A stretch of 64,000 nt of DNA from JAPUDQ01 sp964573015 (GCA_964573015.1 CAZNHZ010000002.1:124001-188000); one strand, 5' to 3'. Shown: positions 32,682 through 39,954, numbered from the stretch's first letter. Numbers and translations are program-made. Notes: generated by a model not told the origin, from the letters alone.

Positions 32682-33344
32682 TTGAGAGTGACGAAGACCA
32701 CGACAGTAAACCCGCAGGATTTCATCATCACCCGCAAGCGCAAAAAATATCGCTTTGCGCTGTTTGCCAATGCCGAGAACTGTTTTGAGCTGGAGCAGTG
32801 GACCAAGCGCCAGGTTGATGTCGTCGAACTGGGGGCGGGGACAGCGTTGTTTTCGGTAGAGCTGGCGGCGCGTTATCCTAAACGCACCTTTGTCGCAATA
32901 GATGTCAAGGCTGACAGGCTGCAGCGGGGCGCACGAGAGGCGATCGGCCGCGGTCTGACCAATATATTTTTTGTGAGAGCCAGAGCCGACCAGCTCCTGG
33001 AAGTCGTAGAACTCGCCTCTGTTAAGGAGCTGTGGCTGACGTTTTCTGATCCGTTTCCGCGTGATCGTGATGCCAAGCGCCGCTTGAGCGCCCCGCGATT
33101 TTTGGAGCTTTACCGGCAGGCATTACGCCAAAACGCTACATTGTTGCAAAAGACCGATAATCACGCGCTGTTTGATTGGTCGCTCGAACAGCTAGTTGCG
33201 AATAAGTGGCAATTACGAGAGCTCTCCTACGACCTCCACGCCAGCGATCTGAGCGACGACTACAAAATCATGACGACCTACGAGCACAAATGGCTCGGCG
33301 AGGGGCTAGAAACCTATTTTGTATCAGCAACACTTATAAGATAA
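32682..33344 (+). CDS. trmB: tRNA (guanine-N7-)-methyltransferase TrmB
   Basis: Protein of about 220 aa. SAM-binding motif VVELGAGTALFSVELAARYP, acidic end VAIDVKADR, and the TrmB block ELWLTFSDPFPRDRDAKRRLSAPRFL (usual NFPDPWPKxxHxKRR). Methylates G46 of tRNA. No ATG fits; TTG at 32682 or GTG at 32688 could start it, with GATAAT ending 5 nt before the GTG. A long inverted repeat begins 2 nt after its stop. Confidence 0.88.
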   Translation: MRVTKTTTVNPQDFIITRKRKKYRFALFANAENCFELEQWTKRQVDVVELGAGTALFSVELAARYPKRTFVAIDVKADRLQRGAREAIGRGLTNIFFVRARADQLLEVVELASVKELWLTFSDPFPRDRDAKRRLSAPRFLELYRQALRQNATLLQKTDNHALFDWSLEQLVANKWQLRELSYDLHASDLSDDYKIMTTYEHKWLGEGLETYFVSATLIR

Positions 33345-33345
33345 A

Positions 33346-33385
33346 TACTGTCAAATATTGTCCGGTCAGACAGTATTTGACAGTA
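33346..33385. repeat. 17-bp inverted repeat after trmB
   Basis: TACTGTCAAATATTGTC (33346-33362) and GACAGTATTTGACAGTA (33369-33385) pair over 17 positions with a single G-T pair, around a 6-nt loop CGGTCA. There is no T-run, so it is not a standard terminator. The next 80 nt up to the GC-rich hairpin hold nothing recognisable. Confidence 0.75.
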
Positions 33386-33464
33386 CCTGAAATGCAGTTA
33401 TGTCGGCATGATGCATGTTTCCAGCTGCCAAAACTCATAAATAAATTATGAACTTTGGGAACCG

Positions 33465-33505
33465 CCGAGGGCGGGACAGTGTCATGCGACACTGCCCGCC
33501 CTCGG
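33465..33505 (-). terminator. Strong GC-rich hairpin at the 3' side of the cold-shock-like gene
   Basis: CCGAGGGCGGG (one bulged A) CAGTGTC pairs with GACACTG CCCGCCCTCGG around a 4-nt loop, 18 bp in all. It lies 15 nt past the stop of the minus-strand gene. No T-run follows, so it may protect or stop transcripts by hairpin strength alone. Confidence 0.6.
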
Positions 33506-33520
33506 ATAGATAGTTCTCTG

Positions 33521-34207
33521 TCAGCCATCCATCACCTGGCTGGCACACTGCTCGGCGAAGAGCCGGTCTGCCTGGCGGCAGGCCGCATACTCCTCGCGGA
33601 GCGGCGGAATGACCTGGCTGTGCCAGCGCGGGAAGCGCGAGGCAGTGACGAGGCGGTCATAGACCTCGTCCTGTTCGTCTGTGCCGAAAGTACGCCAGCC
33701 GCCAGGGATGATGCCACCACTACCGCCGTAGCCGTCATCCCACGCATCATCATCTTCGAGACGCTGAATCGTGGTGTAGGTGTCGGGCAGTAGCCCACCA
33801 TTGAGACGTGTCTCATAGAGGGGCGAGTAGCTACCCTCCCAGACGACGGTGTCGCCATAGAGGAGGCGGTAGTGGTGAGTGGTGGCCGCGATGCACTCCG
33901 CGAAGAACAGGTTGGCGTATGTCCACGGCTCGGCCTTGTCGCGGCCTTCACGGTCGCGACCGTAGTCGAAGACGACGTAGTCGCCGGGGCGGGGTTCGCG
34001 CAGTTGGCTGAAGCCTTGCGTGAAGCCAACCCACTCAATACATTCGCCATCGTAGCGTGCGTACTGGCCCTCGTGGAGATGGAACCAGAGGTCGGGGCCG
34101 GGCTTGCCGGTGCCGTCATCGAGGACAGTGATCCAGCCGAAATTCCGGCCGGGGTCTTTGTGGAAGCTCTTGACTTGGCCGAAGGCCAGGTCATCGAAGG
34201 TCCGCAT
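33521..34207 (-). CDS. Cold-shock-domain-like protein, foreign base composition
   Basis: Protein of 228 aa from the ATG at 34207, with GGAG 6-7 nt upstream. Residues 1-60 resemble a cold-shock domain: FGQVKSFHKDPGRNFGWITVLDD and DLWFHLHEG stand for the RNP1 (GFGFI) and RNP2 (VFVHF) strands. The rest is acidic, Tyr/Trp-rich and unrecognised, without membrane segments. The gene is clearly more GC-rich and uses C/G third positions far more than its neighbours, and it is framed by three long hairpins, suggesting recent transfer. Likely an RNA-binding protein. Confidence 0.6.
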   Translation of the reverse strand: MRTFDDLAFGQVKSFHKDPGRNFGWITVLDDGTGKPGPDLWFHLHEGQYARYDGECIEWVGFTQGFSQLREPRPGDYVVFDYGRDREGRDKAEPWTYANLFFAECIAATTHHYRLLYGDTVVWEGSYSPLYETRLNGGLLPDTYTTIQRLEDDDAWDDGYGGSGGIIPGGWRTFGTDEQDEVYDRLVTASRFPRWHSQVIPPLREEYAACRQADRLFAEQCASQVMDG

Positions 34208-34239
34208 GACTTTCTCCATTCACTCAGGTGCGGATTTCC

Positions 34240-34286
34240 TCGGTTGAGGATAAGAAATGGCAAAACCATCTCTTATCCTCAACCGA
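34240..34286. repeat. 21-bp inverted repeat in the leader of the cold-shock-like gene
   Basis: Arms 34240-34260 and 34266-34286 (TCGGTTGAGGATAAGAAATGG against its complement) pair with one mismatch in 21 around a CAAAA loop. It lies inside the roughly 130-nt 5' leader between the promoter at 34345-34373 and the start at 34207. It could act as a thermosensitive or stability element, or be a cassette end. Confidence 0.75.
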
Positions 34287-34344
34287 AGTCAACACGGAAC
34301 TATAAAATTGCCTCCGGAGAATAAAATCTCTACGGAATTATCTT

Positions 34345-34373
34345 ATTATATCAAAAATAATCTATTTTGTCAA
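34345..34373 (-). promoter_or_regulatory. Consensus sigma70 promoter of the cold-shock-like gene
   Basis: On the minus strand TTGACA (34373-34368), 17-nt spacer and TATAAT (34350-34345), a perfect consensus. The -35 lies in the last codons of murC. It predicts a leader of about 130 nt, long for this genome and reminiscent of cold-shock mRNAs. Confidence 0.8.
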
Positions 34374-35666
34374 TTTATCGCGTGTCCAGGAATCGATCGA
34401 GCCGGCGCCCATGACGAGGACGAGATGACCGGCGTCGCGGTGGCGCATGATTGCGTCCCAGAGTTCATCGTCAGTATCGGCGATAGCGACCTTGTCGCTT
34501 GTAATATGGGATGAGAGCTGCTCGGGAGTGAGCACTTCGAGTGACGGGTCTTCGCGGCTGAGATAGGTTGGCAGCCAGTAGACTTCGTCAGCGTCAGCAA
34601 ATATCTCATTAGTATACTGGTCACGTATCTCATACTGGCGGACGTTTTGGTGCGGCTGGTAGACGAGCACGACATGGTCACTGATCTCACGTGCCATTTG
34701 CAGTGTTGCCCGGATTTCTGCCGGGTGGTGCCCGTAATCGGAGTAGAGATTGTCGGTGAGCTTTTCGAAGCGCCTGGCAGTGCCAGGAAAGTCATTGATC
34801 GCTGCCAGTATCTCTTCGGTGGTCGCTTCCCGATCAGCCGAAGGCTGATCGTTAGCACTTAGTGGGGTAGGTTGGAGCAAACGCTCCAGAGCTTTTTGTA
34901 CCAAAAATGCATTGTGGCGCACATGGTCGCCTGGCAGCCGGATATGGCTCAGATCCATGAGGCTATCGTAGGTCTCGCTATTTGCGATCGGATCAGCCTG
35001 CAAATAACGCAGATCTTTGTCCCACATGAGCGCAAATTCTGATTGTTGTAAAAATCGCACGAACGCATCACGGTAATCCTTGACTGTTGGATATGTGTCA
35101 ACATGATCGTAATCAAGCGCTGTGATAACGCTTAAAAACGGTTCAAAATGCAAAAAATTGCGGTCATACTCATCGCACTCGTAGACAAAATGCTTGGATG
35201 TCGGGTCATATAAACCGCTTGGGCCCCAAGAAACTGTTGTGCCAATTGAGTAGGAAAGCGGTATACCGAGACGCTTCATCGCATAACAAAATAGTCCAGT
35301 TGTCGTCGTTTTGCCGTGAGTTCCGGCGATTGCGATGAGCTTGAGACCTTTGTCTTTGATAAATTCGGCCAAAAATTCATCGCGTTTGCTGGTGCGTATG
35401 CCATGCTCGCGGGCGTAGACAAGCTCTGGATGGTCGCTAGGCAGTGCCGAGGTGTAAACGAACCAATCGATCGGCGATGTTTCGTGGACGGCAGCGATCT
35501 GTGATCCGTCCTGGCCGATGACGACAGTGATGCCTCGCTCGGCGAGCTGCGCGGTCATCTGACTCTCATGGAGATCCGACCCGACGACATCGTAGCCGCC
35601 ATCATGGGCAATCTCAGCGAGAGGGCCGATTCCCACCCCACCTATTCCCGAAAAATATGTCTTCAT
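34362..35666 (-). CDS. murC: UDP-N-acetylmuramate--L-alanine ligase
   Basis: Protein of 434 aa from the ATG at 35666, where TATACT ends 7 nt upstream; an ATG 6 nt earlier is too close to the -10. N-terminal Rossmann motif FSGIGGVGIGPLAEIA, ATP-binding IAGTHGKTTTTGLF, central YECDEYDRNFLHF and TALDYDHVDTYP, and C-terminal DYGHHPAEI. These fit MurC/Mpl ligases; MurC is favoured because no other copy is seen. Adds L-Ala to UDP-MurNAc in the cytoplasm. Confidence 0.85.
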   Translation of the reverse strand: MKTYFSGIGGVGIGPLAEIAHDGGYDVVGSDLHESQMTAQLAERGITVVIGQDGSQIAAVHETSPIDWFVYTSALPSDHPELVYAREHGIRTSKRDEFLAEFIKDKGLKLIAIAGTHGKTTTTGLFCYAMKRLGIPLSYSIGTTVSWGPSGLYDPTSKHFVYECDEYDRNFLHFEPFLSVITALDYDHVDTYPTVKDYRDAFVRFLQQSEFALMWDKDLRYLQADPIANSETYDSLMDLSHIRLPGDHVRHNAFLVQKALERLLQPTPLSANDQPSADREATTEEILAAINDFPGTARRFEKLTDNLYSDYGHHPAEIRATLQMAREISDHVVLVYQPHQNVRQYEIRDQYTNEIFADADEVYWLPTYLSREDPSLEVLTPEQLSSHITSDKVAIADTDDELWDAIMRHRDAGHLVLVMGAGSIDSWTRDKLTK

Positions 35667-35734
35667 AAGCATAAGTATAGCTTACTTGAGGCTCTTGAGG
35701 TACAATAGTCATAACAAGTGGGCAAAATATAAAA

Positions 35735-36967
35735 ATGATTAGAAAACTGATTTACAAGATTTTGGAGCGCCGACATTATTGGCGTTACGTCAGCTTTTCT
35801 GAAGTTGCCGAGCTTTACGCCAGTCGGACACTTCGGACTTTGGCCGTGTCTATGGTCTCGGTGTTTATAGGGGTATACCTATACCAAAATGGCTACAATC
35901 TGACATTTATTATGGGGTATTTTGCTACGTATTTTTTGTATCGCAGCATGTTGACGATTCCGTTTGCATTTGTGGTCGCCAAGCTTGGGCCTAAGCGGTC
36001 GACGTTGTTGAGCAACTTTTTGTATGTGCCGGCGCTGTTGATGTTGGTAGAGCTGCCCCAGTATGGCATCTGGGCCTTAGCCGGCGGGGCGTTTTTTCAG
36101 GGAATGTCCGTAGCACTATATGATATGTCGTATTTAGTGAGTTTTTCGAAAGTCAAAAACGACGAAAACGCCGGCAAGGAGCTGGGCTATATGCATATGC
36201 TTGAGCAGCTTGCCAAGGGATTGAGCCCGGTGATCGGTGGGTTTATCGCCTATTTCATACACCCGCAGGCAACGTTGTTTTTTGCATCGATGGTCTTTGG
36301 CCTGGCTGCGCTACCATTATTTTTCTCGCCCGATTCGGTCAAAGCCAACCAACGAATCACCTATTATGGGCTGCCGTGGCGTAAGCTTTCAGGAGTTATA
36401 ACTGCCGAGCTGGCGATCGGCTTTGATTTTATTGCCAGCGGTGTACTATGGTCGTTGTTTGTAGCGCTGTCGGTATTTGGTGTCGGCAGTAATGCTATCT
36501 ACGCTGAACTTGGGGTGTTGGTGAGTGTGACTGTGTTTGTAGGGATTATCACTGCTCGCTTGTTTGGTATGCTGGTTGATCGGCGACGCGGTAATGAGCT
36601 GCTGACAACCGGCGTAGTAGCCAACAGCCTGACGCATATTTCTCGTATTTTTGTGGTGACGCCTTTTAGCGTGCTACTGACAAACATTGCTAACGAAATC
36701 GCCACGACAAGTTACGCGCTACCTTTTACCAAAGGATTGTTTGCTCAGGCAGACGATCTGCCGGGCTACCGAATCGTGTTTATGTCGATTGCTAGCGGGT
36801 CTGCGGCGCTCGGAGCGGCAACATTTTGTTTGATAATGATGATCGTGACGCTTTTTTTTAAGGAAGTACCGAGCTTGCAGCTTGGATTTGTGATTGTTGC
36901 TTTGGTTGTGCCTGTCATTACGCAGCACGGATTTAAGCGATATCTCAAGCCAAGGTTGTTTTTATGA
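35735..36967 (+). CDS. MFS family transporter
   Basis: Protein of 410 aa with about 11-12 hydrophobic helices. Motif A-like basic loop FVVAKLGPKRSTLLSN after TM2-3 and a second one GMLVDRRRGNELL after TM8 are the mark of major facilitator proteins. It begins with a cytoplasmic amphipathic stretch of about 25 residues. Substrate unknown. The next gene starts 20 nt downstream. Confidence 0.75.
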   Translation: MIRKLIYKILERRHYWRYVSFSEVAELYASRTLRTLAVSMVSVFIGVYLYQNGYNLTFIMGYFATYFLYRSMLTIPFAFVVAKLGPKRSTLLSNFLYVPALLMLVELPQYGIWALAGGAFFQGMSVALYDMSYLVSFSKVKNDENAGKELGYMHMLEQLAKGLSPVIGGFIAYFIHPQATLFFASMVFGLAALPLFFSPDSVKANQRITYYGLPWRKLSGVITAELAIGFDFIASGVLWSLFVALSVFGVGSNAIYAELGVLVSVTVFVGIITARLFGMLVDRRRGNELLTTGVVANSLTHISRIFVVTPFSVLLTNIANEIATTSYALPFTKGLFAQADDLPGYRIVFMSIASGSAALGAATFCLIMMIVTLFFKEVPSLQLGFVIVALVVPVITQHGFKRYLKPRLFL

Positions 36968-36986
36968 GGTATGATGGAGGATATCG

Positions 36987-37637
36987 ATGATAACTATAAA
37001 CCAACGTTCGATTCGAGTCGCTTTCAATCGTATCCGCAAAGTTAAGACCTGGCAATTGGTGATAATACTGGTAATCGGCTTGATGGTTAGTGCTACATTT
37101 TTGCGGATCAATAATCTGGAGATGGATAAACGTCGTGAGGCCGTCAAGGCTGCCGATAAAGCGGCTGATAGCGAAAAAATTCGTGGTAGCTTACTAGAAT
37201 TACAGCATTACGTTTCGCATCATATGAATACTTCGCTGGGCGATGGATTTTATCTGGAACATCAGTATAACCGCGATCGTGATTCGGCGCTAAATGCCGC
37301 TACACACTCTACCAATCCCAATGCCGCCGTCTACCAGCAGGCAAGTGTCGAGTGCCAGTCACGGTTTCATGGCGGCGTAGAGTCGTTTCGTAATGACTAT
37401 GTAGCCTGTGTGGCAGAGAGAGTACGTGCGCTGGGGGCGTCGGATAGCTTAGACAATAGTCTAAATTTGCCTAAGAGCGAGAATTACCGCTACAATTTTG
37501 TTTCACCATTTTGGTCGCCTGATTTAGCCGGGTTTACAGTGCTCTTTAGTGCGATTATTACCACTGTTATTTTGCTGAGAATTGTGGCTGCGCTCATCCT
37601 TAAAATGCTTCTCAAATACCGCTTTAAATCCATCTAA
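36987..37637 (+). CDS. Two-helix membrane protein with external helical domain
   Basis: Protein of 216 aa. Basic N-terminus, TM helix at about residues 24-42, a central external domain of about 130 residues with conserved-looking His and Tyr (LQHYVSHHMNTSLGDGFYLE) and two cysteines (VECQSR, VACVAE), then a C-terminal TM helix and basic end. Not recognised. It closely follows the MFS gene and may be co-transcribed. Disulfide formation is possible given the DsbA-like protein in this window. Confidence 0.55.
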   Translation: MITINQRSIRVAFNRIRKVKTWQLVIILVIGLMVSATFLRINNLEMDKRREAVKAADKAADSEKIRGSLLELQHYVSHHMNTSLGDGFYLEHQYNRDRDSALNAATHSTNPNAAVYQQASVECQSRFHGGVESFRNDYVACVAERVRALGASDSLDNSLNLPKSENYRYNFVSPFWSPDLAGFTVLFSAIITTVILLRIVAALILKMLLKYRFKSI

Positions 37638-37706
37638 ACAGTTGACACCGCAGGTCAACAGAGGTATCGTAGACTTCGTAAGAGTTTAAAGGAGGAAAAA
37701 CTGTCT

Positions 37707-37919
37707 ATGGCAGCTTACGCACACACCAACTCAAAAGGGGTAAAATACTACTTGCACAAAAAAGACGTCACGCTTCGCGGCGGCAAAGAGCAGACTATCT
37801 ATTTCTTTGCAAAGGCTGAGGGCGGCAAAGGCACGCCTTGCGACCTGCCGGCTGGTTACGAAGTAACTGAAAACCCGCGCAACGGATTTCTGACGATTCG
37901 CAAAATCCGCAAGGACTAA
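37707..37919 (+). CDS. Small basic conserved protein
   Basis: Protein of 70 aa with a strong AAAGGAGG Shine-Dalgarno and a promoter TTGACA-17-TATCGT upstream (from 37640). Lysine-rich with alternating beta pattern (KYYLHKKDVTLRGGKEQTIYFFAKAEGG, GYEVTENPRNGFLTIRKI). Proteins with this pattern are frequent in CPR genomes but have no assigned role. The strong initiation signals and own terminator suggest high expression; it could be a small nucleic-acid-binding or ribosome-associated protein. Confidence 0.65.
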   Translation: MAAYAHTNSKGVKYYLHKKDVTLRGGKEQTIYFFAKAEGGKGTPCDLPAGYEVTENPRNGFLTIRKIRKD

Positions 37920-37934
37920 TCCATTTGTTGTTAA

Positions 37935-37963
37935 AAAAGCACCGCTTTAACAGCGGTGCTTTT
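37935..37963 (+). terminator. Intrinsic terminator
   Basis: AAAAGCACCGCT pairs with AGCGGTGCTTTT around TTAAC, giving a bidirectional hairpin 15 nt after the 70-aa gene. Confidence 0.85.
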
Positions 37964-38029
37964 GAGTCGATTTGCGAGCAAATTACGGTAGTGCTACCAT
38001 AAAAGCAAACAAACAGGTGCCAAAACATA

Positions 38030-38058
38030 CCCGCCTACACCAGGGCGGGTTTTGGTTT
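38030..38058 (+). terminator. Second intrinsic terminator
   Basis: CCCGCC pairs with GGCGGG, followed by TTTTGGTTT. It lies 70 nt beyond the previous terminator and just ahead of a strong promoter. The stretch between the two holds only a small GGTAGTGCTACC palindrome, possibly a short RNA or read-through insulation. Confidence 0.7.
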
Positions 38059-38061
38059 GTA

Positions 38062-38091
38062 TTGACAAAATCATAGCGATTATGCTATAAT
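38062..38091 (+). promoter_or_regulatory. Promoter of the gene at 38099, leaderless type
   Basis: TTGACA at 38062-38067, 18-nt spacer, TATAAT at 38086-38091, then 7 nt (ATTAGAC) to the ATG. Both hexamers are perfect, giving strong support for a leaderless transcript. Confidence 0.8.
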
Positions 38092-38098
38092 ATTAGAC

Positions 38099-38491
38099 AT
38101 GACAGCATTTCGACCAGACGCCGAACCTACTGCGCAAGAAGAGCTTGGCGGAAATGTAATTGATCCAAAATTTTATGGAGATTTGCCTAAGGGTAGCTTA
38201 GACATAGTTTCACCTCGTATTGCAAAACAAGCTGAGGCGAGTAAGTACTATACTGAGGAATTTGGGCTTTGTGATGCGACAGGTCTTACGCCAGATGAAA
38301 AAACTGTGCATGCTCGGGGTGCTGCCGCATGTCGCGAAGCACTTCGGGGTCTCAGGCTTGCAAAATCAGATTTGCCCAAAGAGGAAATTGAACGAAATCG
38401 TGCAGAAGAATGGGCAGAGGAGCTAGCTCGTATTAGGAAGTCATGGGGGGATGATCTTGAGGCCGCCCAGCAAAACGGTAGATTATTCTAA
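38099..38491 (+). CDS. Unknown soluble helical protein
   Basis: Protein of 130 aa, acidic N-terminus, then helical and charged (LPKEEIERNRAEEWAEELARIRKSW). No signal peptide, membrane helix or motif recognised. It has its own consensus promoter and terminator, a monocistronic unit in an area of small conserved genes. Base composition is slightly more A/T-rich than the neighbours. Confidence 0.55.
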   Translation: MTAFRPDAEPTAQEELGGNVIDPKFYGDLPKGSLDIVSPRIAKQAEASKYYTEEFGLCDATGLTPDEKTVHARGAAACREALRGLRLAKSDLPKEEIERNRAEEWAEELARIRKSWGDDLEAAQQNGRLF

Positions 38492-38507
38492 AGAAAGCAT
38501 AATTTAT

Positions 38508-38533
38508 AAAACGTGAGCTAGATCACGTTTTTT
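38508..38533 (+). terminator. Terminator hairpin that also matches the CRP-type operator
   Basis: AAAACGTGA pairs with TCACGTTTT around GCTAGA, ending in T-run. The core CGTGAGCTAGATCACG (38512-38527) shares 12 of 14 central positions with the palindrome at 15532. Its centre lies about 40 nt upstream of the start predicted from TATACT (38548-38553) for the gene at 38583, so it may serve both as terminator and activator site. Confidence 0.6.
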
Positions 38534-38582
38534 AGTCTTACCAGTGTTATACTAAAAATATAACATAAGGAGAAATATTATT

Positions 38583-38987
38583 ATGGCTGATGAGGTACAA
38601 GAGACCAGAGAGGTCCAAACAACCGATACACAGGTTGGCGATACTAATGTCCAGCGCCAGACTGTGCGCGAAGCATCGAGCGCTCCGACTAATGTGGTTG
38701 CCCAGCGAGTCGTTTGGTACATTGTCGGGTTTATCATTGCGCTTTTGGCACTCCGACTTGTGTTGCAACTTTTGGGTGCCAATAGCGGTAACGCATTTGT
38801 CGATCTAGTCTACGGCATGAGCGGTATTTTTGCGGCACCGTTTTTTGGAATGTTTAGCTACACGCCGGCATATGGCCAGAGCTACTTCGAAGTAAGTACG
38901 CTTGTAGCCATCATCATCTATGCACTGGTTGGTTGGGGCGTGGCAAAGCTCTTTACCCTTAGCAGCAATCATCCTGACGCTGCCTAA
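38583..38987 (+). CDS. Small membrane protein, YggT-like
   Basis: Protein of 134 aa. An acidic, Thr/Gln-rich cytoplasmic N-terminus of about 45 residues is followed by helix 1 (VVWYIVGFIIALLALRLVLQLLGAN), a short loop with FVDLVYGMSGIFAAPFFGMF and helix 2 (LVAIIIYALVGWGVAKLF). The R-L-V-L-Q-L-L-G then FxxxxYxxSxxxxAPF arrangement resembles YggT/YlmG half-repeats. AAGGAG 10 nt upstream of the ATG. Confidence 0.6.
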   Translation: MADEVQETREVQTTDTQVGDTNVQRQTVREASSAPTNVVAQRVVWYIVGFIIALLALRLVLQLLGANSGNAFVDLVYGMSGIFAAPFFGMFSYTPAYGQSYFEVSTLVAIIIYALVGWGVAKLFTLSSNHPDAA

Positions 38988-39002
38988 GACGGTGTATATA
39001 TA

Positions 39003-39036
39003 AAAAATAGTCGAAGTCTACTCTTCGACTATTTTT
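39003..39036. terminator. Bidirectional intrinsic terminator
   Basis: AAAAATAGTCGAAG pairs with CTTCGACTATTTTT, 14 bp. It serves the plus-strand gene ending at 38987 and the minus-strand tRNA at 39047-39122. Confidence 0.85.
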
Positions 39037-39046
39037 ATCATCTTTC

Positions 39047-39122
39047 TGGTGGGGGTGGAAGGGATTGAACCTTCGACCAACAGGTTATGAGCCCGCTGCT
39101 CTAACCACTGAGCTACACCCCC
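39047..39122 (-). tRNA. tRNA-Met (CAU), elongator
   Basis: The minus strand folds as a complete tRNA: acceptor GGGGGTG/CACCCCC, D-arm GCTC-AGTGGTTA-GAGC, anticodon loop CTCATAA, T-arm GAAGG-TTCAATC-CCTTC, discriminator A and encoded CCA. G1-C72 pairing excludes an initiator. Elongator Met is favoured, although CAU could also be Ile2. Confidence 0.9.
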
Positions 39123-39214
39123 ATGATATAGCTGCTCGGCATCATGACATATTGTATACGCATGCAATCGATTTGTCATCTGTTGTCGGCGCAAATGCTA
39201 TACTGGTTACGCAT

Positions 39215-39613
39215 ATGGATACACGGCATTGGCTACAATTGCTGCGGCAGCGCGCTACCCTGAACAACATCGTGCTGGCGGTGGCATTGATGGTTGTGGC
39301 GGCCAGCATTTGGAATACAGTGATGACACTGCAAAAAAACTTTTTGCTGCAACAACGCGTTGATTTACTTGAGCAACAGATCAAGGTAACGCAACTTGAG
39401 GTGGAGACGCTTCGTCTCCAGCAACAATACTTACAGAGTCCCGAATACCAAGAATTGACGGCTCGCGCTAAGCTTGGCAAGGCAAATCCTGGTGAAAAAG
39501 TCATAAATTTACCGCCGTTGCCGCCAGAAGCTAAACCGCCATCATCGCAGCCCGTCAAGCTTGATGAGCTATCTAATTTTGATAAATGGATGCGGTTTTT
39601 CTTTGGCCGATAA
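39215..39613 (+). CDS. FtsB/DivIC-like septum protein
   Basis: Protein of 132 aa from the ATG at 39215, with TATACT ending 10 nt upstream; an in-frame start at 39065 would lie inside the tRNA. Short basic cytoplasmic part, TM helix (NNIVLAVALMVVAASIWNTVM), then a heptad coiled coil (LLEQQIKVTQLEVETLRLQQQYLQ) with SPEYQELTARAKLGKANPGE, the usual FtsB/DivIC YxExxAR-x-GxxxPGE block, and a proline-rich tail. Bitopic division protein linking early and late divisome parts. Confidence 0.82.
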   Translation: MDTRHWLQLLRQRATLNNIVLAVALMVVAASIWNTVMTLQKNFLLQQRVDLLEQQIKVTQLEVETLRLQQQYLQSPEYQELTARAKLGKANPGEKVINLPPLPPEAKPPSSQPVKLDELSNFDKWMRFFFGR

Positions 39614-39679
39614 TTGACGAAACCATAACAGATGTGATAATGTATTCGGAGCTTGACTGTTTTGTGGTGGTCGCTAGTC

Positions 39680-39704
39680 CAACAAAAAATATCATTTTTT
39701 GTTG
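39680..39704. repeat. Perfect 11-bp A/T hairpin
   Basis: CAACAAAAAAT-ATC-ATTTTTTGTTG in the 263-nt gene-free gap before the initiator tRNA. It could terminate transcription in either direction (T-run within the stem). No frame in this gap looks coding. Confidence 0.6.
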
Positions 39705-39730
39705 AAAGGAGTAGTCGACCATACAGTGAA

Positions 39731-39751
39731 GCAATGAGATTGTCTCATTGC
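39731..39751. repeat. Perfect 9-bp hairpin
   Basis: GCAATGAGA-TTG-TCTCATTGC, 27 nt beyond the A/T hairpin and 20 nt before the tRNA-like remnant. With AAAGGAG at 39705 nearby this could be part of a short untranslated RNA; no function can be assigned. Confidence 0.5.
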
Positions 39752-39770
39752 AAACAAAAAGGTCGAGTTG

Positions 39771-39830
39771 CGACGCCGCGAGACGAGCCAGTCTGGTCAG
39801 CTCCCTCGCATCATAATCGCTCATAACCCT
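39771..39830 (+). pseudogene. Decayed tandem copy of the initiator tRNA
   Basis: Exactly 100 nt upstream of the intact tRNA-fMet the same blocks recur at the same offsets: CGCCGCG, the 15-nt D-arm CAGTCTGGTCAGCTC (39789-39803 against 39889-39903) and TCATAA of the anticodon loop. The acceptor and T-arms are lost. Roughly two thirds of the first 50 positions are identical. Confidence 0.6.
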
Positions 39831-39876
39831 TGGTTATGACGAATACCCAAACGACCAGTGTACATTTCATGAACGC

Positions 39877-39954
39877 CGCGGGGTGGAGCAGTCTGGTCAG
39901 CTCGCTTGGCTCATAACCAAGAGGTCAGTGGTTCAAATCCACTCCCCGCTACCA
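39877..39954 (+). tRNA. Initiator tRNA-fMet (CAU)
   Basis: Cloverleaf with acceptor CGCGGGG/CCCCGCT, D-arm GAGC-AGTCTGGTCA-GCTC, anticodon loop CTCATAA, T-arm AGTGG-TTCAAAT-CCACT, A73 and encoded CCA. The unpaired first position marks an initiator, but here it is C1:U72 rather than C1:A72, and the anticodon stem has TGG/CCA rather than the usual GGG/CCC. Confidence 0.93.

Noticed and set aside
33532..34269. Alternative 245-codon minus-strand frame overlapping the cold-shock-like gene
   Set aside because: Ser/Ala/Arg/Thr low-complexity product typical of an off-frame read of GC-rich DNA. The chosen frame has a cold-shock-like N-terminus, a Shine-Dalgarno and a consensus promoter.
39680..39876. 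A CRISPR-like or coding interpretation of the hairpin-rich gap before tRNA-fMet
   Set aside because: Only two different single hairpins and one tRNA remnant; no regularly spaced repeats and no open frame beyond a few codons.
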